Of a stretch of DNA of 64,000 nucleotides, positions 27,373 to 36,287 are shown in pieces (position 1 is the first letter of the stretch; every line of letters begins with the position of its first letter). Both the position numbers and the translations under genes were made by a program. A model generated the notes under the pieces. It ran no database searches and had not been told where the DNA came from. It saw only the letters and a program-made list of their open reading frames with translations. The stretch comes from Methanococcus vannielii SB (lineage in GTDB: Archaea > AGJL01 > Methanococci > Methanococcales > Methanococcaceae): assembly GCF_000017165.1 (NCBI RefSeq), contig NC_009634.1, positions 1,068,249 through 1,132,248 of the forward strand. Direction: 5' to 3'.

Positions 27373-27684
27373 ATGGAATATACTTCGCCTACATTTAATG
27401 ATAAATGTTATGAACTTTTAAAAAATGTTCCAAAAGGAAGCGTTACAACATATAAAATAATTGCGAGAGCATTAAATACAAATGCATACCGCGCTGTTGG
27501 AAATGCAATGAAACGAAATCAAAATCTTTTGAACGTACCATGTCATAGGGTAGTAAATTCTAATGGTTCTGTTGGAGAGTATATTCTTGGAACTGAAAAA
27601 AAGATTGAAATTTTGAAAAGTGAGGGCATAGAAATAACTAATGGGAAAATAGTCGATTTTAATAACCGTCTGTTTAAATTTTAA
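27373..27684 (+). CDS. ogt: Methylated-DNA--cysteine methyltransferase, short form
   Basis: About 103 residues from the ATG behind AGGTG. It repairs O6-alkylguanine by irreversible transfer to the active-site cysteine C57 in NVPCHRVVNSNG. The helix-turn-helix (YKIIARALNTNAYRAVGNAMKRN with the Arg finger) is present. Only the C-terminal catalytic domain exists; the N-terminal Ada/Ogt domain is absent. Short archaeal forms can be active; an ATL-like protein would lack the cysteine, so repair activity is likely. Confidence 0.92.
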   Translation: MEYTSPTFNDKCYELLKNVPKGSVTTYKIIARALNTNAYRAVGNAMKRNQNLLNVPCHRVVNSNGSVGEYILGTEKKIEILKSEGIEITNGKIVDFNNRLFKF

Positions 27685-27776
27685 CCATATTTAATTTTGA
27701 TATGTGTTTAATACTCGGTGCTATTTTAATACATAAAACCACTAAACCTATAATTATATGTTATTTGGGTGGTTTA

Positions 27777-28739
27777 ATGGTTTTTGGATTTTTTAAACGG
27801 AAAACTAAAAAAACGATCTTCGAGTTTTTAAAGAATAAAAATGTACTTGAAATAGATTTAAAAAATTCTAAAGATTGTATACTTGATTTTACATATAATT
27901 TTATATGGCAGAGCAATTTTGACGTGAATTCAAAAGTAACTTTAGAAACCTCTTTTAAAGATATTGTGGAACATGTCAAAAATCCTGAAAATGTAGTTTA
28001 TATTAAAGGAAACGTTGGACACAGATTTTGTAGTTCAATGGGTGCTGATTTATCTTATTTTGGCGGAAATGGCGGAAAAATTCCAACTGGTTTTGTAATA
28101 GTTGATGGGAATATAGATACTAGATTTGGAATAAGCATGGTTTCTGGAAAAGTCTATGTAAAAGATGGTTTTAAAGTTAAAGAACCCATTGGAAATATTA
28201 TAGAGGTTCAAAGCGATATTGAAGGCTATAAAAAATACATGTCTATTACTGAAATACTTGAACAGAAACCTCTTGAAAAAGTTTTAAGTCCAAATTTAAA
28301 GAATAAAAATAGTTTAACACTAAATGATAAATTATTAAGGGATACCATTGGTGCAAGACTTGAAAAAAACGCCGAAATTACTGTAAATGGAAATGTTGAA
28401 CTGAGTACTGGAATTTTAATGAAAAACGGAACAATCATAGTAAATGGAAATGCTGGAAAAAACACTGGTTCGGTTTTAAAAGGCGGTACCGTAATTATAA
28501 ATGGAGATACGGCAGATTTTACTGCTTCGGATATGGTTTTTGGAAATATAATTATAAATGGAAATGCTGGAAAGTTTTTAGGTGCAAAAAAGAAAGGTGG
28601 AAAAATTTATGCTAAAACAGGCTCTTCAATTCCCCCAACTAAAAAATATGATTTAAATCAGGAAGATAAGGACTTTTTAGCTAAGTATGGGTTTAATACT
28701 GATTTTATAAATTTTATAAATTTTATAAAATTTGAATAA
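27777..28739 (+). CDS. GXGXG beta-helix protein (FwdC/GltB-C-like)
   Basis: 320 residues from the ATG behind GGGTGG; an upstream start at 27702 adds a hydrophobic tail with no ribosome binding site. Two blocks of the GXGXG right-handed beta-helix are visible (VYIKGNVGHRFCSSMGADLSYFGGNGG near 75-110; ITVNGNVELSTGILMKNGTIIVNGNAGKNTG after 205), separated by a linker of about 60 residues. This fold occurs in subunit C of formylmethanofuran dehydrogenase and the C-terminal domain of glutamate synthase. No partner subunits lie nearby, so it is an orphan. A scaffold role is a guess. The last residues repeat DFINFINFIKF. Confidence 0.68.
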   Translation: MVFGFFKRKTKKTIFEFLKNKNVLEIDLKNSKDCILDFTYNFIWQSNFDVNSKVTLETSFKDIVEHVKNPENVVYIKGNVGHRFCSSMGADLSYFGGNGGKIPTGFVIVDGNIDTRFGISMVSGKVYVKDGFKVKEPIGNIIEVQSDIEGYKKYMSITEILEQKPLEKVLSPNLKNKNSLTLNDKLLRDTIGARLEKNAEITVNGNVELSTGILMKNGTIIVNGNAGKNTGSVLKGGTVIINGDTADFTASDMVFGNIIINGNAGKFLGAKKKGGKIYAKTGSSIPPTKKYDLNQEDKDFLAKYGFNTDFINFINFIKFE

Positions 28740-28800
28740 TAACTACATATATATTTTATATATCTAAATTTTTAAATATATATTTGTAAAATTAAAAACG

Positions 28801-28874
28801 AGCCTCAGGCGGGGTTTGAACCCGCGGCCTCCTGCTTACCAAGCAGGCGCTCTACCAGGCTGAGCCACTGAGGC
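28801..28874 (-). tRNA. tRNA-Thr (GGT)
   Basis: The minus strand folds with acceptor GCCTCAG/CTGAGGC, D-arm GCTCAGCCTGGTAGAGC, anticodon stem CTGCT/AGCAG around TTGGTAA (anticodon GGT), T-arm GCGGG/CCCGC and discriminator U. CCA is not encoded. Its own promoter lies at 28918-28934. Confidence 0.95.
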
Positions 28875-28917
28875 ACAAAAATATAAACAACTTCCAAATG
28901 AAATACATAATAAACAG

Positions 28918-28934
28918 TATATAAAGTTTTCGGT
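28918..28934 (-). promoter_or_regulatory. Stable-RNA promoter of tRNA-Thr
   Basis: Read on the minus strand it is ACCGAAAACTTTATATA, matching 17 of the 18 bases of the box found at 28959 and 58653. It lies about 45 bases upstream of the tRNA. Confidence 0.85.
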
Positions 28935-28958
28935 GATTACCAATACTAAAACCGCATT

Positions 28959-28976
28959 TACCGAAAACTTTATATA
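28959..28976 (+). promoter_or_regulatory. Stable-RNA promoter of tRNA-Gln
   Basis: TACCGAAAACTTTATATA, a strong BRE plus TATA, 35 bases upstream of the tRNA. It is identical to the promoter of the 58.7-59.5 kb RNA operon. Confidence 0.88.
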
Positions 28977-29010
28977 ATATAATTTCAATCTAATTAATGC
29001 AAGTCACTGA

Positions 29011-29083
29011 AGCCCAGTAGTGTAGTGGCCAATCATCTAGGTCTTTGGAACCTGGGACCGCGGTTCGAATCCGCGCTGGGCTA
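29011..29083 (+). tRNA. tRNA-Gln (TTG)
   Basis: Acceptor AGCCCAG/CTGGGCT, anticodon loop CTTTGGA giving TTG, T-arm CGCGG/CCGCG around TTCGAAT, discriminator A. CCA is not encoded. It is transcribed away from the neighbouring tRNA-Thr. Confidence 0.94.
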
Positions 29084-29186
29084 CTTTTTAATTTTGGATA
29101 AATTAATTTATTAATCTAAATATATTAATTTAAATCTATTTTATACTCAAATCCTTAAGTAAGCTATAAAAAAATAAAAAAGATTT

Positions 29187-30254
29187 TTAAAGAATTTCAA
29201 AATCAATACCATGCCCAAACAAGAATAAAAGATAGCTTGCAGGAATTTCTTTACTTTCATGATCGAATATTTCCCCTTTTAAGGTTAATTGGAACACTTC
29301 CTGATTTATTTTTACAGAGTATCTTTTTTTATGGAATTTTGAAAAAACGGCATGATTTAAAGGGTCAAACTGTCCGTTTTTTAGTGAATCATATGCAATT
29401 TCCTTGACCATAAGTCCAGTATATCCGTGAAGTGAACCAATGGTTCTAAGAAGCCGTATATCATCATCCATAACTTTTTCATCCAGTTCTAGACGACTTT
29501 TCATATTATGTATTATTTCGTAAATTTTTTTTCTTATATCGTCTTTTCGAGTATCGATTTCGGTTTTCCAGTCCGCTGTTTTTTCAAATTTTTTAATGCC
29601 TATTTTATTTTTTTCAAATTCTTTAAGTAACCTTATTTTCCAACGATTCCCCATTATTCTCAAATTCATATTTTTTCCTAAAATATATTCGATAAAATAC
29701 CTTCTTTCGTCTTTTCCCCAAGATTCAATTCTATTTTTTATACTTTCGTCTTCAGGTTCTAAATAAACATGGTATCCCCTATTTCCCGTAAATACTATTT
29801 TTAAATCGTTTTTAGTTAGGCCAAAATCTGGAAATAAAAAGTCCTCACTTAATATTAAAACCTGATTTTTTGCCTCATTTAGGCACTCTTCACATATCCA
29901 GCTATCGTCGTGACTACAGTACTTGGTTTTATGTGTATCAATATCAAAAGCAATTTCTCTTTTAAAAATGCCTTTTTTAGTGGCTCCACCAATTAAACTC
30001 GGATGTTCCATATATGAAAGTGATTTATAAAGGTGAAAAGGTGCTTCTTTTAATACCCAAGATAGGTAATCGATTTCATTTGTAAATGAAATATTTCTAT
30101 TATCCACTTTTTTTAACATCCCGTAACCAATTTCCCTATGTTCAAGGTCTTTTGGAACTTCAAGCCACTTTCTTTTTTTAATTGCATAGTCGTAGTATTC
30201 ATGATATAGCGTAGATACTTCATTAAAGATGCAATTTTTAGAATTATCGTCCAT
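29187..30254 (-). CDS. priS: DNA primase small (catalytic) subunit PriS
   Basis: About 355 residues. PriS is the archaeo-eukaryotic catalytic primase subunit that makes RNA or DNA primers at forks; its partner PriL is not in the window. The catalytic acidic pair appears in REIAFDIDTHKT, a zinc-binding region in CSHDDSWICEECLNEA, and further conserved residues in VFTGNRGYHVYLE and LLRTIGSLHGYTGLMV. The ATG at 30254 follows AAGTGAAAAAT; an upstream in-frame GTG (30263) is less likely. Single gene, transcribed opposite to mfnF. Confidence 0.92.
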   Translation of the reverse strand: MDDNSKNCIFNEVSTLYHEYYDYAIKKRKWLEVPKDLEHREIGYGMLKKVDNRNISFTNEIDYLSWVLKEAPFHLYKSLSYMEHPSLIGGATKKGIFKREIAFDIDTHKTKYCSHDDSWICEECLNEAKNQVLILSEDFLFPDFGLTKNDLKIVFTGNRGYHVYLEPEDESIKNRIESWGKDERRYFIEYILGKNMNLRIMGNRWKIRLLKEFEKNKIGIKKFEKTADWKTEIDTRKDDIRKKIYEIIHNMKSRLELDEKVMDDDIRLLRTIGSLHGYTGLMVKEIAYDSLKNGQFDPLNHAVFSKFHKKRYSVKINQEVFQLTLKGEIFDHESKEIPASYLLFLFGHGIDFEIL

Positions 30255-30369
30255 ATTTTTCACTTATTATATGGTTAATCAAATCAGATTTAAATAATAT
30301 TATATGAATTATTAATTAAATTTATCTTCTAATAATTTAAACGAAATTTCATTAAAACAGGGTGTAAAA

Positions 30370-31389
30370 ATGATTTTAGGAATTGATATTGGGGGAGCTA
30401 ACACCAAAATTACTGAATTATATGAAAATGGGGAATTTAAAATCCACCATATTTATTTTCCAATGTGGAAGAATAGTGAAAAGCTTTCTAAAGTTTTGAA
30501 AAAATATTCAAACAATGTATCAATTGTAGCATTAGTAACAACTGCAGAACTTGCTGACTCTTATGAAACCAAACAAGAAGGTGTAGAAAATATATTAAAT
30601 GCAGTAGAAAACGCTTTTGGAGATAACGTGTTAGTATTTGATAGTGATTGTAATTTTGTTTTAACAAAAGATGCAAAAGAAAACTACATGACTGTTTCCG
30701 CATCAAACTGGTGTGCTACTGCAGAATTTGTATCGCAAAATATTGATAAAAATTGTATTTTGGTAGATATGGGTTCAACAACAACAGATATTATCCCAAT
30801 AGTTGATGGAAAAGCCGCTTCAAATAAAACAGACCTTGAAAGACTCATGAATAATGAATTGTTATATGTAGGATCATTAAGAACTCCGCTTTCATTTCTT
30901 TCAAATAAAATCATGTTTAAAGATACAATAACAAATGTATCTTCAGAATATTTTGCAATAACCGGTGATATTTCCTTAGTATTGGATAAAATAACTGAAA
31001 TGGATTACAGTTGCGATACTCCTGATGGAAAACCCGCTGATAAGAGAAACAGCTTAATTAGGATTTCTAAAGTACTATGTTCTGATTTAAATCAAATATC
31101 CGCAGATGAATCGATAAATATTGCAATAGAATACTATAAAATTTTAATAGATTTAATTTTAGAGAATGTAAAAAAGGTTTCTGAAAAATACGGGCTAAAA
31201 AACATTGTAATAACTGGACTTGGTGAAGAAATATTAAAAGATGCATTAAGTGAACTAACTAAATCAAACGAATTTAATATTATTTCAATAAAAGAAAGAT
31301 ACGGAAAAGATGTGTCCTTAGCAACGCCGAGTTTTTCTGTTTCAATACTCCTTAAAAATGAATTAAATGCTAAACTTAATCGTTCTTAA
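30370..31389 (+). CDS. mfnF: MfnF, methanofuran biosynthesis kinase-fold enzyme
   Basis: 339 residues of the hydantoinase/ASKHA-like family. MfnF couples gamma-glutamyltyramine to the aminomethylfuran diphosphate to build the APMF core of methanofuran, the C1 carrier of the first step of methanogenesis. ASKHA phosphate motifs are visible: ILGIDIGGANTKITE at the N terminus and LVDMGSTTTDIIPI near residue 135, with VITGLGEEIL near the end. The ATG follows GGGTGTAAAA. No other mfn genes are nearby. The assignment follows the H4MPT-linked family that includes MJ1427 (from memory). Confidence 0.85.
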   Translation: MILGIDIGGANTKITELYENGEFKIHHIYFPMWKNSEKLSKVLKKYSNNVSIVALVTTAELADSYETKQEGVENILNAVENAFGDNVLVFDSDCNFVLTKDAKENYMTVSASNWCATAEFVSQNIDKNCILVDMGSTTTDIIPIVDGKAASNKTDLERLMNNELLYVGSLRTPLSFLSNKIMFKDTITNVSSEYFAITGDISLVLDKITEMDYSCDTPDGKPADKRNSLIRISKVLCSDLNQISADESINIAIEYYKILIDLILENVKKVSEKYGLKNIVITGLGEEILKDALSELTKSNEFNIISIKERYGKDVSLATPSFSVSILLKNELNAKLNRS

Positions 31390-31514
31390 ATTTTCTTAAA
31401 ACTATATTTTCTTAAAACTAATTTTTAATGTAAACTTACAAAAAGTTTATAACCATTTAACTGATATATTGGTAAAATTATTTTTGATAAAAGGATTTAA
31501 ACACAGGTGGTAAT

Positions 31515-32708
31515 ATGCAGGAAAAAATTGCAGTTTTAGCATACTCTGGAGGGCTTGATACAAGCTGCTGCTTAAAATTACTTGAAGATAAGTATAATTA
31601 TAAAGTAGTTTCTGTTGCAGTCGATGTAGGGCAGCCTGAGGACGACTTAAAAGAACCTGAAGAAAAGGCAAAGAAACTTGGTGTTTTAAAGCATTATACT
31701 ATTGATGCAAAGGAAGAATTTGCAGTTGACTATATTTTTAGGGCAATAAAGGCAAATGCGCTTTATGAAGGTTACCCCTTATCAACGGCTCTTGCAAGAC
31801 CGCTGATTGCTATAAAAATTGCAGAACTTGCAAAAGAAATTGGGGCGGATGCAATTTCACACGGCTGTACTGGAAAAGGAAATGACCAATTTAGATTTGA
31901 GTCCGTAATGAGGGCAAAAGCACCTGAAATTGAAATAATTGCCCCAATAAGGGATTTAAACCTTACAAGAACAGAAGAAATCCAATATGCAAAAGAAAAA
32001 GGAATTCCAATTCCAGTTGATTTAGAAAAACCATTTAGTATCGATGAAAACTTATGGGGTAGAAGTATTGAAGGCGGAATTTTAGAAAACCCAATGATTG
32101 AAACTCCAAAAGAGTGTTTTGCATGGACTGTTGACCCGAAAATAGCAAAAGATGAAGAAGAGTACGTAGAAATTGAATTTAAGGCAGGGGTTCCAGTTGC
32201 AATAAACGGGCAAAAATTTGATGCTATTAATGTAATAAAAGAAGCAAATAAACTTGCTGGGAGAAACGGCGTTGGTAGGGTAGATATTATAGAAGATAGG
32301 GTTTTAGGCCTTAAATCAAGAGAAAATTATGAATGCCCCGGTGCAATTTTATTAATAACTGCACATAAGGCACTTGAGCAACTCGTTTTATCAAGAGAAG
32401 AATTAGTATTTAAAGAAATGGTGGATTCAAAGTATGCAGACTTAATTTACAAAGGACTATGGCACGAACCTTTAAGACATGATTTAGATGCATTTGTAGA
32501 CAAAACGCAAGAAAGAATGAATGGAATAGTTCGGGCAAAACTTTACAAAGGTTCTTTAAGAATTGTTGGAAGGGAAAGCGAATGTGCACTTTATCAAGAA
32601 AACATGGTTTCATTCGAGAATAAGGACATGGATCAGAGAGAAATCGTAGGAATGGTTAAATTCCACGGACTTCAAGCTGCAATTTTTGAAAGTCTTAGGA
32701 ATAAATAA
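31515..32708 (+). CDS. argG: Argininosuccinate synthase
   Basis: 397 residues, N-type PP-loop ATP pyrophosphatase. It joins citrulline and aspartate to argininosuccinate. Motifs: [15 protein letters not shown] (PP-loop), [25 protein letters not shown] and [14 protein letters not shown]. Length is standard for the family. The ATG follows AGGTGGTAAT. It is encoded alone with no arg partner next to it; argB is in the same window, consistent with dispersed arginine genes in methanococci. Confidence 0.96.
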   Translation: MQEKIAVLAYSGGLDTSCCLKLLEDKYNYKVVSVAVDVGQPEDDLKEPEEKAKKLGVLKHYTIDAKEEFAVDYIFRAIKANALYEGYPLSTALARPLIAIKIAELAKEIGADAISHGCTGKGNDQFRFESVMRAKAPEIEIIAPIRDLNLTRTEEIQYAKEKGIPIPVDLEKPFSIDENLWGRSIEGGILENPMIETPKECFAWTVDPKIAKDEEEYVEIEFKAGVPVAINGQKFDAINVIKEANKLAGRNGVGRVDIIEDRVLGLKSRENYECPGAILLITAHKALEQLVLSREELVFKEMVDSKYADLIYKGLWHEPLRHDLDAFVDKTQERMNGIVRAKLYKGSLRIVGRESECALYQENMVSFENKDMDQREIVGMVKFHGLQAAIFESLRNK

Positions 32709-32773
32709 TTAATTTTTTTAAAATTAGGGCAAAAAAGCCCATTTTTTTATCCTGTTAATAATTTAAAAGAAAT

Positions 32774-33148
32774 ATGGCTAAAAATCAGAGTGGTAGTATT
32801 TTTAATACAAAAGTTACGATAAAGTACGATAAGGAAAAAATAATCAAGTTAAGCTCAGAAATGTTTTCTGAAGATTTATGCATACAGTGCGGCAGATGCT
32901 GTATGATTCACGTTTACACTACAGATGAAAAAATAGACCCTGAAATAGTCTACTGTAATCATCTTGATGTGGAAACAAAACGCTGTAAAATATATAAAAA
33001 CCGGTTCAATAAAGAAAAAGAATGTTTATCCATGCTTGAAGCGATACTTACTTCCGCGTTACCAAAAGATTGTCCATATGTAAAAAATTACCCTAGTTAT
33101 GAAGAGCCTTGGTTTTATGGCCTTTTAAGGGGTAAAAATTTAAAATAG
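32774..33148 (+). CDS. YkgJ-type Zn/Fe-chelating cysteine protein
   Basis: 124 residues with the signature CIQCGRCCMIHVY and later cysteines in VYCNHLDVETKRCKIYKNR, KECLSM and PKDCPYVKNYP. This pattern belongs to the YkgJ/UPF0153 metal-cluster family, whose function is largely unknown. It follows argG by 65 bases and has only a weak ribosome binding site. Its last nine bases overlap the end of the convergent protease gene. Confidence 0.78.
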   Translation: MAKNQSGSIFNTKVTIKYDKEKIIKLSSEMFSEDLCIQCGRCCMIHVYTTDEKIDPEIVYCNHLDVETKRCKIYKNRFNKEKECLSMLEAILTSALPKDCPYVKNYPSYEEPWFYGLLRGKNLK

Positions 33149-34108
33149 TAGTGAAAAAAAATCGTATAGTATATGGATTAAAATGGGAGTTGAAGTACTC
33201 GATTTTTCTTTAATTTTTCCAAGAACATAACTTATCAAAAAAATCCCTAAAAATACAATAATGGAAAAATAATGGGCATGGAGTACCGAAAAAAGAATAC
33301 TTGTATATACATTTCCAAATCTTGGTTGAATTGCTCCTCTAAATAATAATTCTTCGCTTATTCCCACGACAATTGATAAAAAAGCTATTTTTAATAATGT
33401 ATTACTGACAATTTTCACGCTTTTAACGGCAGTTTCTACATTTGTTGATTCAAAAAATACTTGTTTTGAAATTTGTTCGCCAAAATATGGGTTTATATAT
33501 TGAATAATCATACCTAAAACATCAAAAAAATTCCAAATTAATTTATCTAGGAATACTATTGAAATCAACCCAATTATTACGTATTTTATCGATGGAATTT
33601 TTATATTTAGTCTATTAATAGTTTGGATAAAATTTCTACGAGTTCCATACCCAATTCCAACAAAAGAAAATATAAAAATTACGAATTGGAATGCTAAAAG
33701 CTCTAAAAAATCAGGGACTATAGTAGTTATTATCATTAAATTTGCTGAAAAACTCCATAAAATAACCGGATTTAACAATAAGTAAACTGAAAGGGATAAT
33801 AAAGTTCTATGAATCTGGTTATCAAAAGAAACATCCATCTTAAATAATTTTTTAAATTTATCGAAAAAAATTCTATCCCAAAATAGTAAAAAAGCTATTC
33901 CTGACACAATAAATATTAAAAAACCAACTAAAAAATCATAATTTGCTGTAAAATATATTGAAAAAAGAATAACTACTAAATTAAAAACAAAAATTACGCT
34001 ATTGATAATTTTTTCAAGGAACTTTATTCTTAAAGAATGAACTAAGTTTACCCCGTAGATAATAATGCTAACAAAAAAGTAAAAGAAGTGGATTAGTGAT
34101 TCTATCAT
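33140..34108 (-). CDS. CPBP-family intramembrane protease
   Basis: 322 residues with about eight transmembrane segments. The C-terminal half has the CAAX-protease/bacteriocin-processing (CPBP, Abi) motifs: EELLFRG, FSVLHAHYFS and HILYDFFSLL. These residues are expected to form the catalytic site inside the membrane. In bacteria and eukaryotes relatives cleave prenylated proteins or self-immunity targets; no substrate is evident here. It overlaps the YkgJ-like gene at the 3' end and follows the TRAM gene on the same strand. Confidence 0.82.
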   Translation of the reverse strand: MIESLIHFFYFFVSIIIYGVNLVHSLRIKFLEKIINSVIFVFNLVVILFSIYFTANYDFLVGFLIFIVSGIAFLLFWDRIFFDKFKKLFKMDVSFDNQIHRTLLSLSVYLLLNPVILWSFSANLMIITTIVPDFLELLAFQFVIFIFSFVGIGYGTRRNFIQTINRLNIKIPSIKYVIIGLISIVFLDKLIWNFFDVLGMIIQYINPYFGEQISKQVFFESTNVETAVKSVKIVSNTLLKIAFLSIVVGISEELLFRGAIQPRFGNVYTSILFSVLHAHYFSIIVFLGIFLISYVLGKIKEKSSTSTPILIHILYDFFSLLF

Positions 34109-34175
34109 CTAAATCACTGCTTAACTGCTGAGGATTTCGATAAAGCCCCAGGTATCAGAGAAGACGATTCATCAC
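34109..34175 (-). ncRNA. Possible structured RNA in the TRAM 3' region
   Basis: This spacer is clearly richer in G+C than the surrounding intergenic DNA. Right after the TRAM stop the minus strand reads GTGATGA (a perfect C-box form) and, ten bases on, CTGA (a D or D' box). A further hairpin can form with CTGGGG and CCTCAG around a 12-base loop. A second C'/D pair is not convincing, so a complete C/D guide RNA is not proven. It may be a 3'-UTR structure or a small RNA. Confidence 0.3.
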
Positions 34176-34385
34176 TTAAATTTTTTCTGCAAAAGCGAAT
34201 TTTTCTTTTACAGCGGTAACTTTTACTTTTACTTTTGTTCCTTTTTCTGCATTAGGTACGAATACAACGAAACCGTCTATTCTAGCGATACCGTCTCCAC
34301 CTTTACCCATGTCCTCAATTAAAATTTCGTATTCTTTTCCTGTTTCTACAGGAACTTTTTTCATTTGGGGTTTACCGAAAGCCAT
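34176..34385 (-). CDS. TRAM-domain RNA-binding protein
   Basis: 69 residues consisting of almost nothing but one TRAM domain (VETGKEYEILIEDMGKGGDGIARIDGFVVFVPNAEKGTKVKVKVTAVKEKFAFAEKI). Single-TRAM proteins of methanogens act as RNA chaperones, roughly as bacterial cold-shock proteins do. From memory this is the M. maripaludis protein called TRAM0076, reported to shape the transcriptome. The ATG at 34385 has AGGTGAATAA upstream. The stop is directly followed by the candidate RNA element at 34109-34175. Confidence 0.9.
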   Translation of the reverse strand: MAFGKPQMKKVPVETGKEYEILIEDMGKGGDGIARIDGFVVFVPNAEKGTKVKVKVTAVKEKFAFAEKI

Positions 34386-34537
34386 ATTTATTCACCTAGT
34401 ATTATATACATCTATATTTGATGCAATAGTACACTTCTTTTAGTAGTATAAATAAGTATCTGAGAGTATACTGTTCATTTTTTAGGAACTAAACATTAAA
34501 TGCATTTTAAATTTAAATTGGCTAAACTGGTGATTTT

Positions 34538-35266
34538 ATGATTAGGGAAGTATTCTCGTCAATAATGGGTGAAGGAAAGTTTATTGGTAAAAGATTTATT
34601 TTTGTAAGGTTTAAACAGTGCCCTCTTGACTGTATTTACTGCGATGAGCCAAATACTCCTGAAGGAATGGCACGAGTTGAAGAAATACCTGGATCAGGAC
34701 TTTTTACTGAATATCTTGACATAGATAACGAACTTATCCAAATAATTGAAAATTTAAGGACTCCTGATTTATTTGCAGTATCTTTTACTGGTGGAGAACC
34801 GCTTCTTTATTCTCAAAAAATAAAAGAGTATTCTAAAATACTGCATGATAAAGGATATAAAACATTTTTAGAGAGTAATGGAATGTTTCCAGAAAAATTA
34901 AGTAGCTATGACTATGCTTCAATTGATATAAAATTACCAGAACACTTTAAAGACTGTGATATGGAATTTTGGCATGAATTATACCGAAAAGAGCTAGAAA
35001 CAATAGAAAGGCTTTATTATGCAAAATGCAATGTTTACGCAAAAATTGTTGTATTTGAAGAAACTTCAGTTGAACTTCTTGAACAGATTGCAAGAGATTT
35101 ATCCAAAATTGGAGATATTACTCTTTCAATACAGCCCGTAACGCCTACGGGAGACATCATAAAAACAGTATCGAAAAAAAAGATTTTTGAAATAATGGCA
35201 ATATGCGGTAGGTACGTGGATGTTATATGTACTCCACAAATTCACAAATGGATGGGAATGCTCTAA
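34538..35266 (+). CDS. queE: 7-carboxy-7-deazaguanine synthase (QueE)
   Basis: 242 residues, small radical SAM enzyme. QueE ring-contracts carboxy-tetrahydropterin to CDG, the precursor of archaeosine in archaeal tRNA. Conserved features: VFSSIMGEGKFIGKRFIFVRF, cluster motif C28-x3-C32-x2-C35 (CPLDCIYCDEP), SFTGGEPLL and a C-terminal SIQPVTPTGD. The ATG follows CTGGTGATTTT. QueC, QueD and the transglycosylase are not in the window. It diverges from the TRAM gene. Confidence 0.9.
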   Translation: MIREVFSSIMGEGKFIGKRFIFVRFKQCPLDCIYCDEPNTPEGMARVEEIPGSGLFTEYLDIDNELIQIIENLRTPDLFAVSFTGGEPLLYSQKIKEYSKILHDKGYKTFLESNGMFPEKLSSYDYASIDIKLPEHFKDCDMEFWHELYRKELETIERLYYAKCNVYAKIVVFEETSVELLEQIARDLSKIGDITLSIQPVTPTGDIIKTVSKKKIFEIMAICGRYVDVICTPQIHKWMGML

Positions 35267-35480
35267 TAATTCATAATTTTTTAAATTAAATAATCTTTAT
35301 AATTTTTAAATTTAATTTCTATTTATTCATAAAATAAATTTAATATATTTTAAGATTCATAGCTTTTTAGTATTAATATATCTATATAAATGGATTTGTA
35401 AGTATCGGGTATTAAAATATCAATAGCTAAAATATTATAAATGCATATACTTAGTTATTTCAATAATTTTTGGTGGTACT

Positions 35481-36098
35481 ATGAAAAAAGAACTCATATA
35501 TAAGGCATTAAAATTGAGGGACATGGGTTTTCCAAGTGGAGATATTGCAGAAGAATTAAATATTTCGGTTAAAACTGCTTTATATCTCACATTAAATGGT
35601 GAAGATCTATTAAAATCAACTGAAAGTCCAAAAGAAGATTCTGAAAAAGCAGACATCTTTTTAGAGTGGGATAGTGTTAGAGCATCATCAAAAAGATTAA
35701 AACATATTGCAAAAATAATGTGCGATATATTGGGCCAAGTAGAATTTGACGGCATCGTTGGAATTTCATCAGGGGGAGTTCCATTAGCAACACTTATTTC
35801 TGATGAAATGGATAAGAATTTTTCAATATTCGTTCCAAAAAAACATATCCATACTGAAAAAGAAAAAACAACTGGATTTATAGGCCAGAATTTTTCAAGT
35901 ATTGTCGGAAAAGATGTTATAATTGTGGATGACGTCATGACCTCTGGAAATGCAGTAAAAGAGGCTATAAAATATTTAAAAAGTATTTCAAATCCAAAAA
36001 TGGTAGTAGTTGTAATGGATAAAAGTGGTATTGACGAAATCGACGGAGTTCCAGTGCACCACCTGTTTAGAACGGGCATTGTTGACATTAAAAAATAA
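35481..36098 (+). CDS. gfcR: HTH-phosphoribosyltransferase regulator (GfcR/PyrE-like)
   Basis: 205 residues. A short N-terminal HTH ([27 protein letters not shown]) is joined to a type I phosphoribosyltransferase domain with the PRPP motif [17 protein letters not shown] and a [12 protein letters not shown] loop. Databases often call it orotate phosphoribosyltransferase-like. The haloarchaeal homologue GfcR is a transcription factor for sugar metabolism, so a regulatory role is favoured here. The ATG follows GGTGGTACT. The 214-base spacer before it contains AT-rich promoter-like sequence (ATATATCTATATAAATGG) and no gene. Confidence 0.82.
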   Translation: MKKELIYKALKLRDMGFPSGDIAEELNISVKTALYLTLNGEDLLKSTESPKEDSEKADIFLEWDSVRASSKRLKHIAKIMCDILGQVEFDGIVGISSGGVPLATLISDEMDKNFSIFVPKKHIHTEKEKTTGFIGQNFSSIVGKDVIIVDDVMTSGNAVKEAIKYLKSISNPKMVVVVMDKSGIDEIDGVPVHHLFRTGIVDIKK

Positions 36099-36198
36099 TA
36101 TTTATATTTTTTCAAAAATTTTCAAATTTAGGAATTTAAATGCCTTTTAAGTTTGAATTTAGTTTTTAAAATTAACATAATATAACACATTTTACCGA

Positions 36199-36266
36199 TA
36201 TCCAACCCGAAGTTTAAATATTTGGATTCAATAATCTATATAAATGACTTTTCCCATAGTTGGATA
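36199..36266. promoter_or_regulatory. Promoter with flanking inverted repeats, glutamate synthase operon
   Basis: TATCCAAC at 36199-36206 and its reverse complement GTTGGATA at 36259-36266 bracket a TATA element (CTATATAAATGAC, about 36236-36248). The right arm should sit at the transcription start and the left arm about 60 bases upstream, a layout compatible with a dimeric or looping regulator. No GGAA-N6-TTCC site is present. Confidence 0.5.
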
Positions 36267-36287
36267 ACTTAAAGTTGGAGGAATATT

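Noticed and set aside
27702-27776. Signal-peptide-like extension of the GXGXG protein
   Set aside because: The upstream ATG has no ribosome binding site, while GGGTGG precedes the ATG at 27777.
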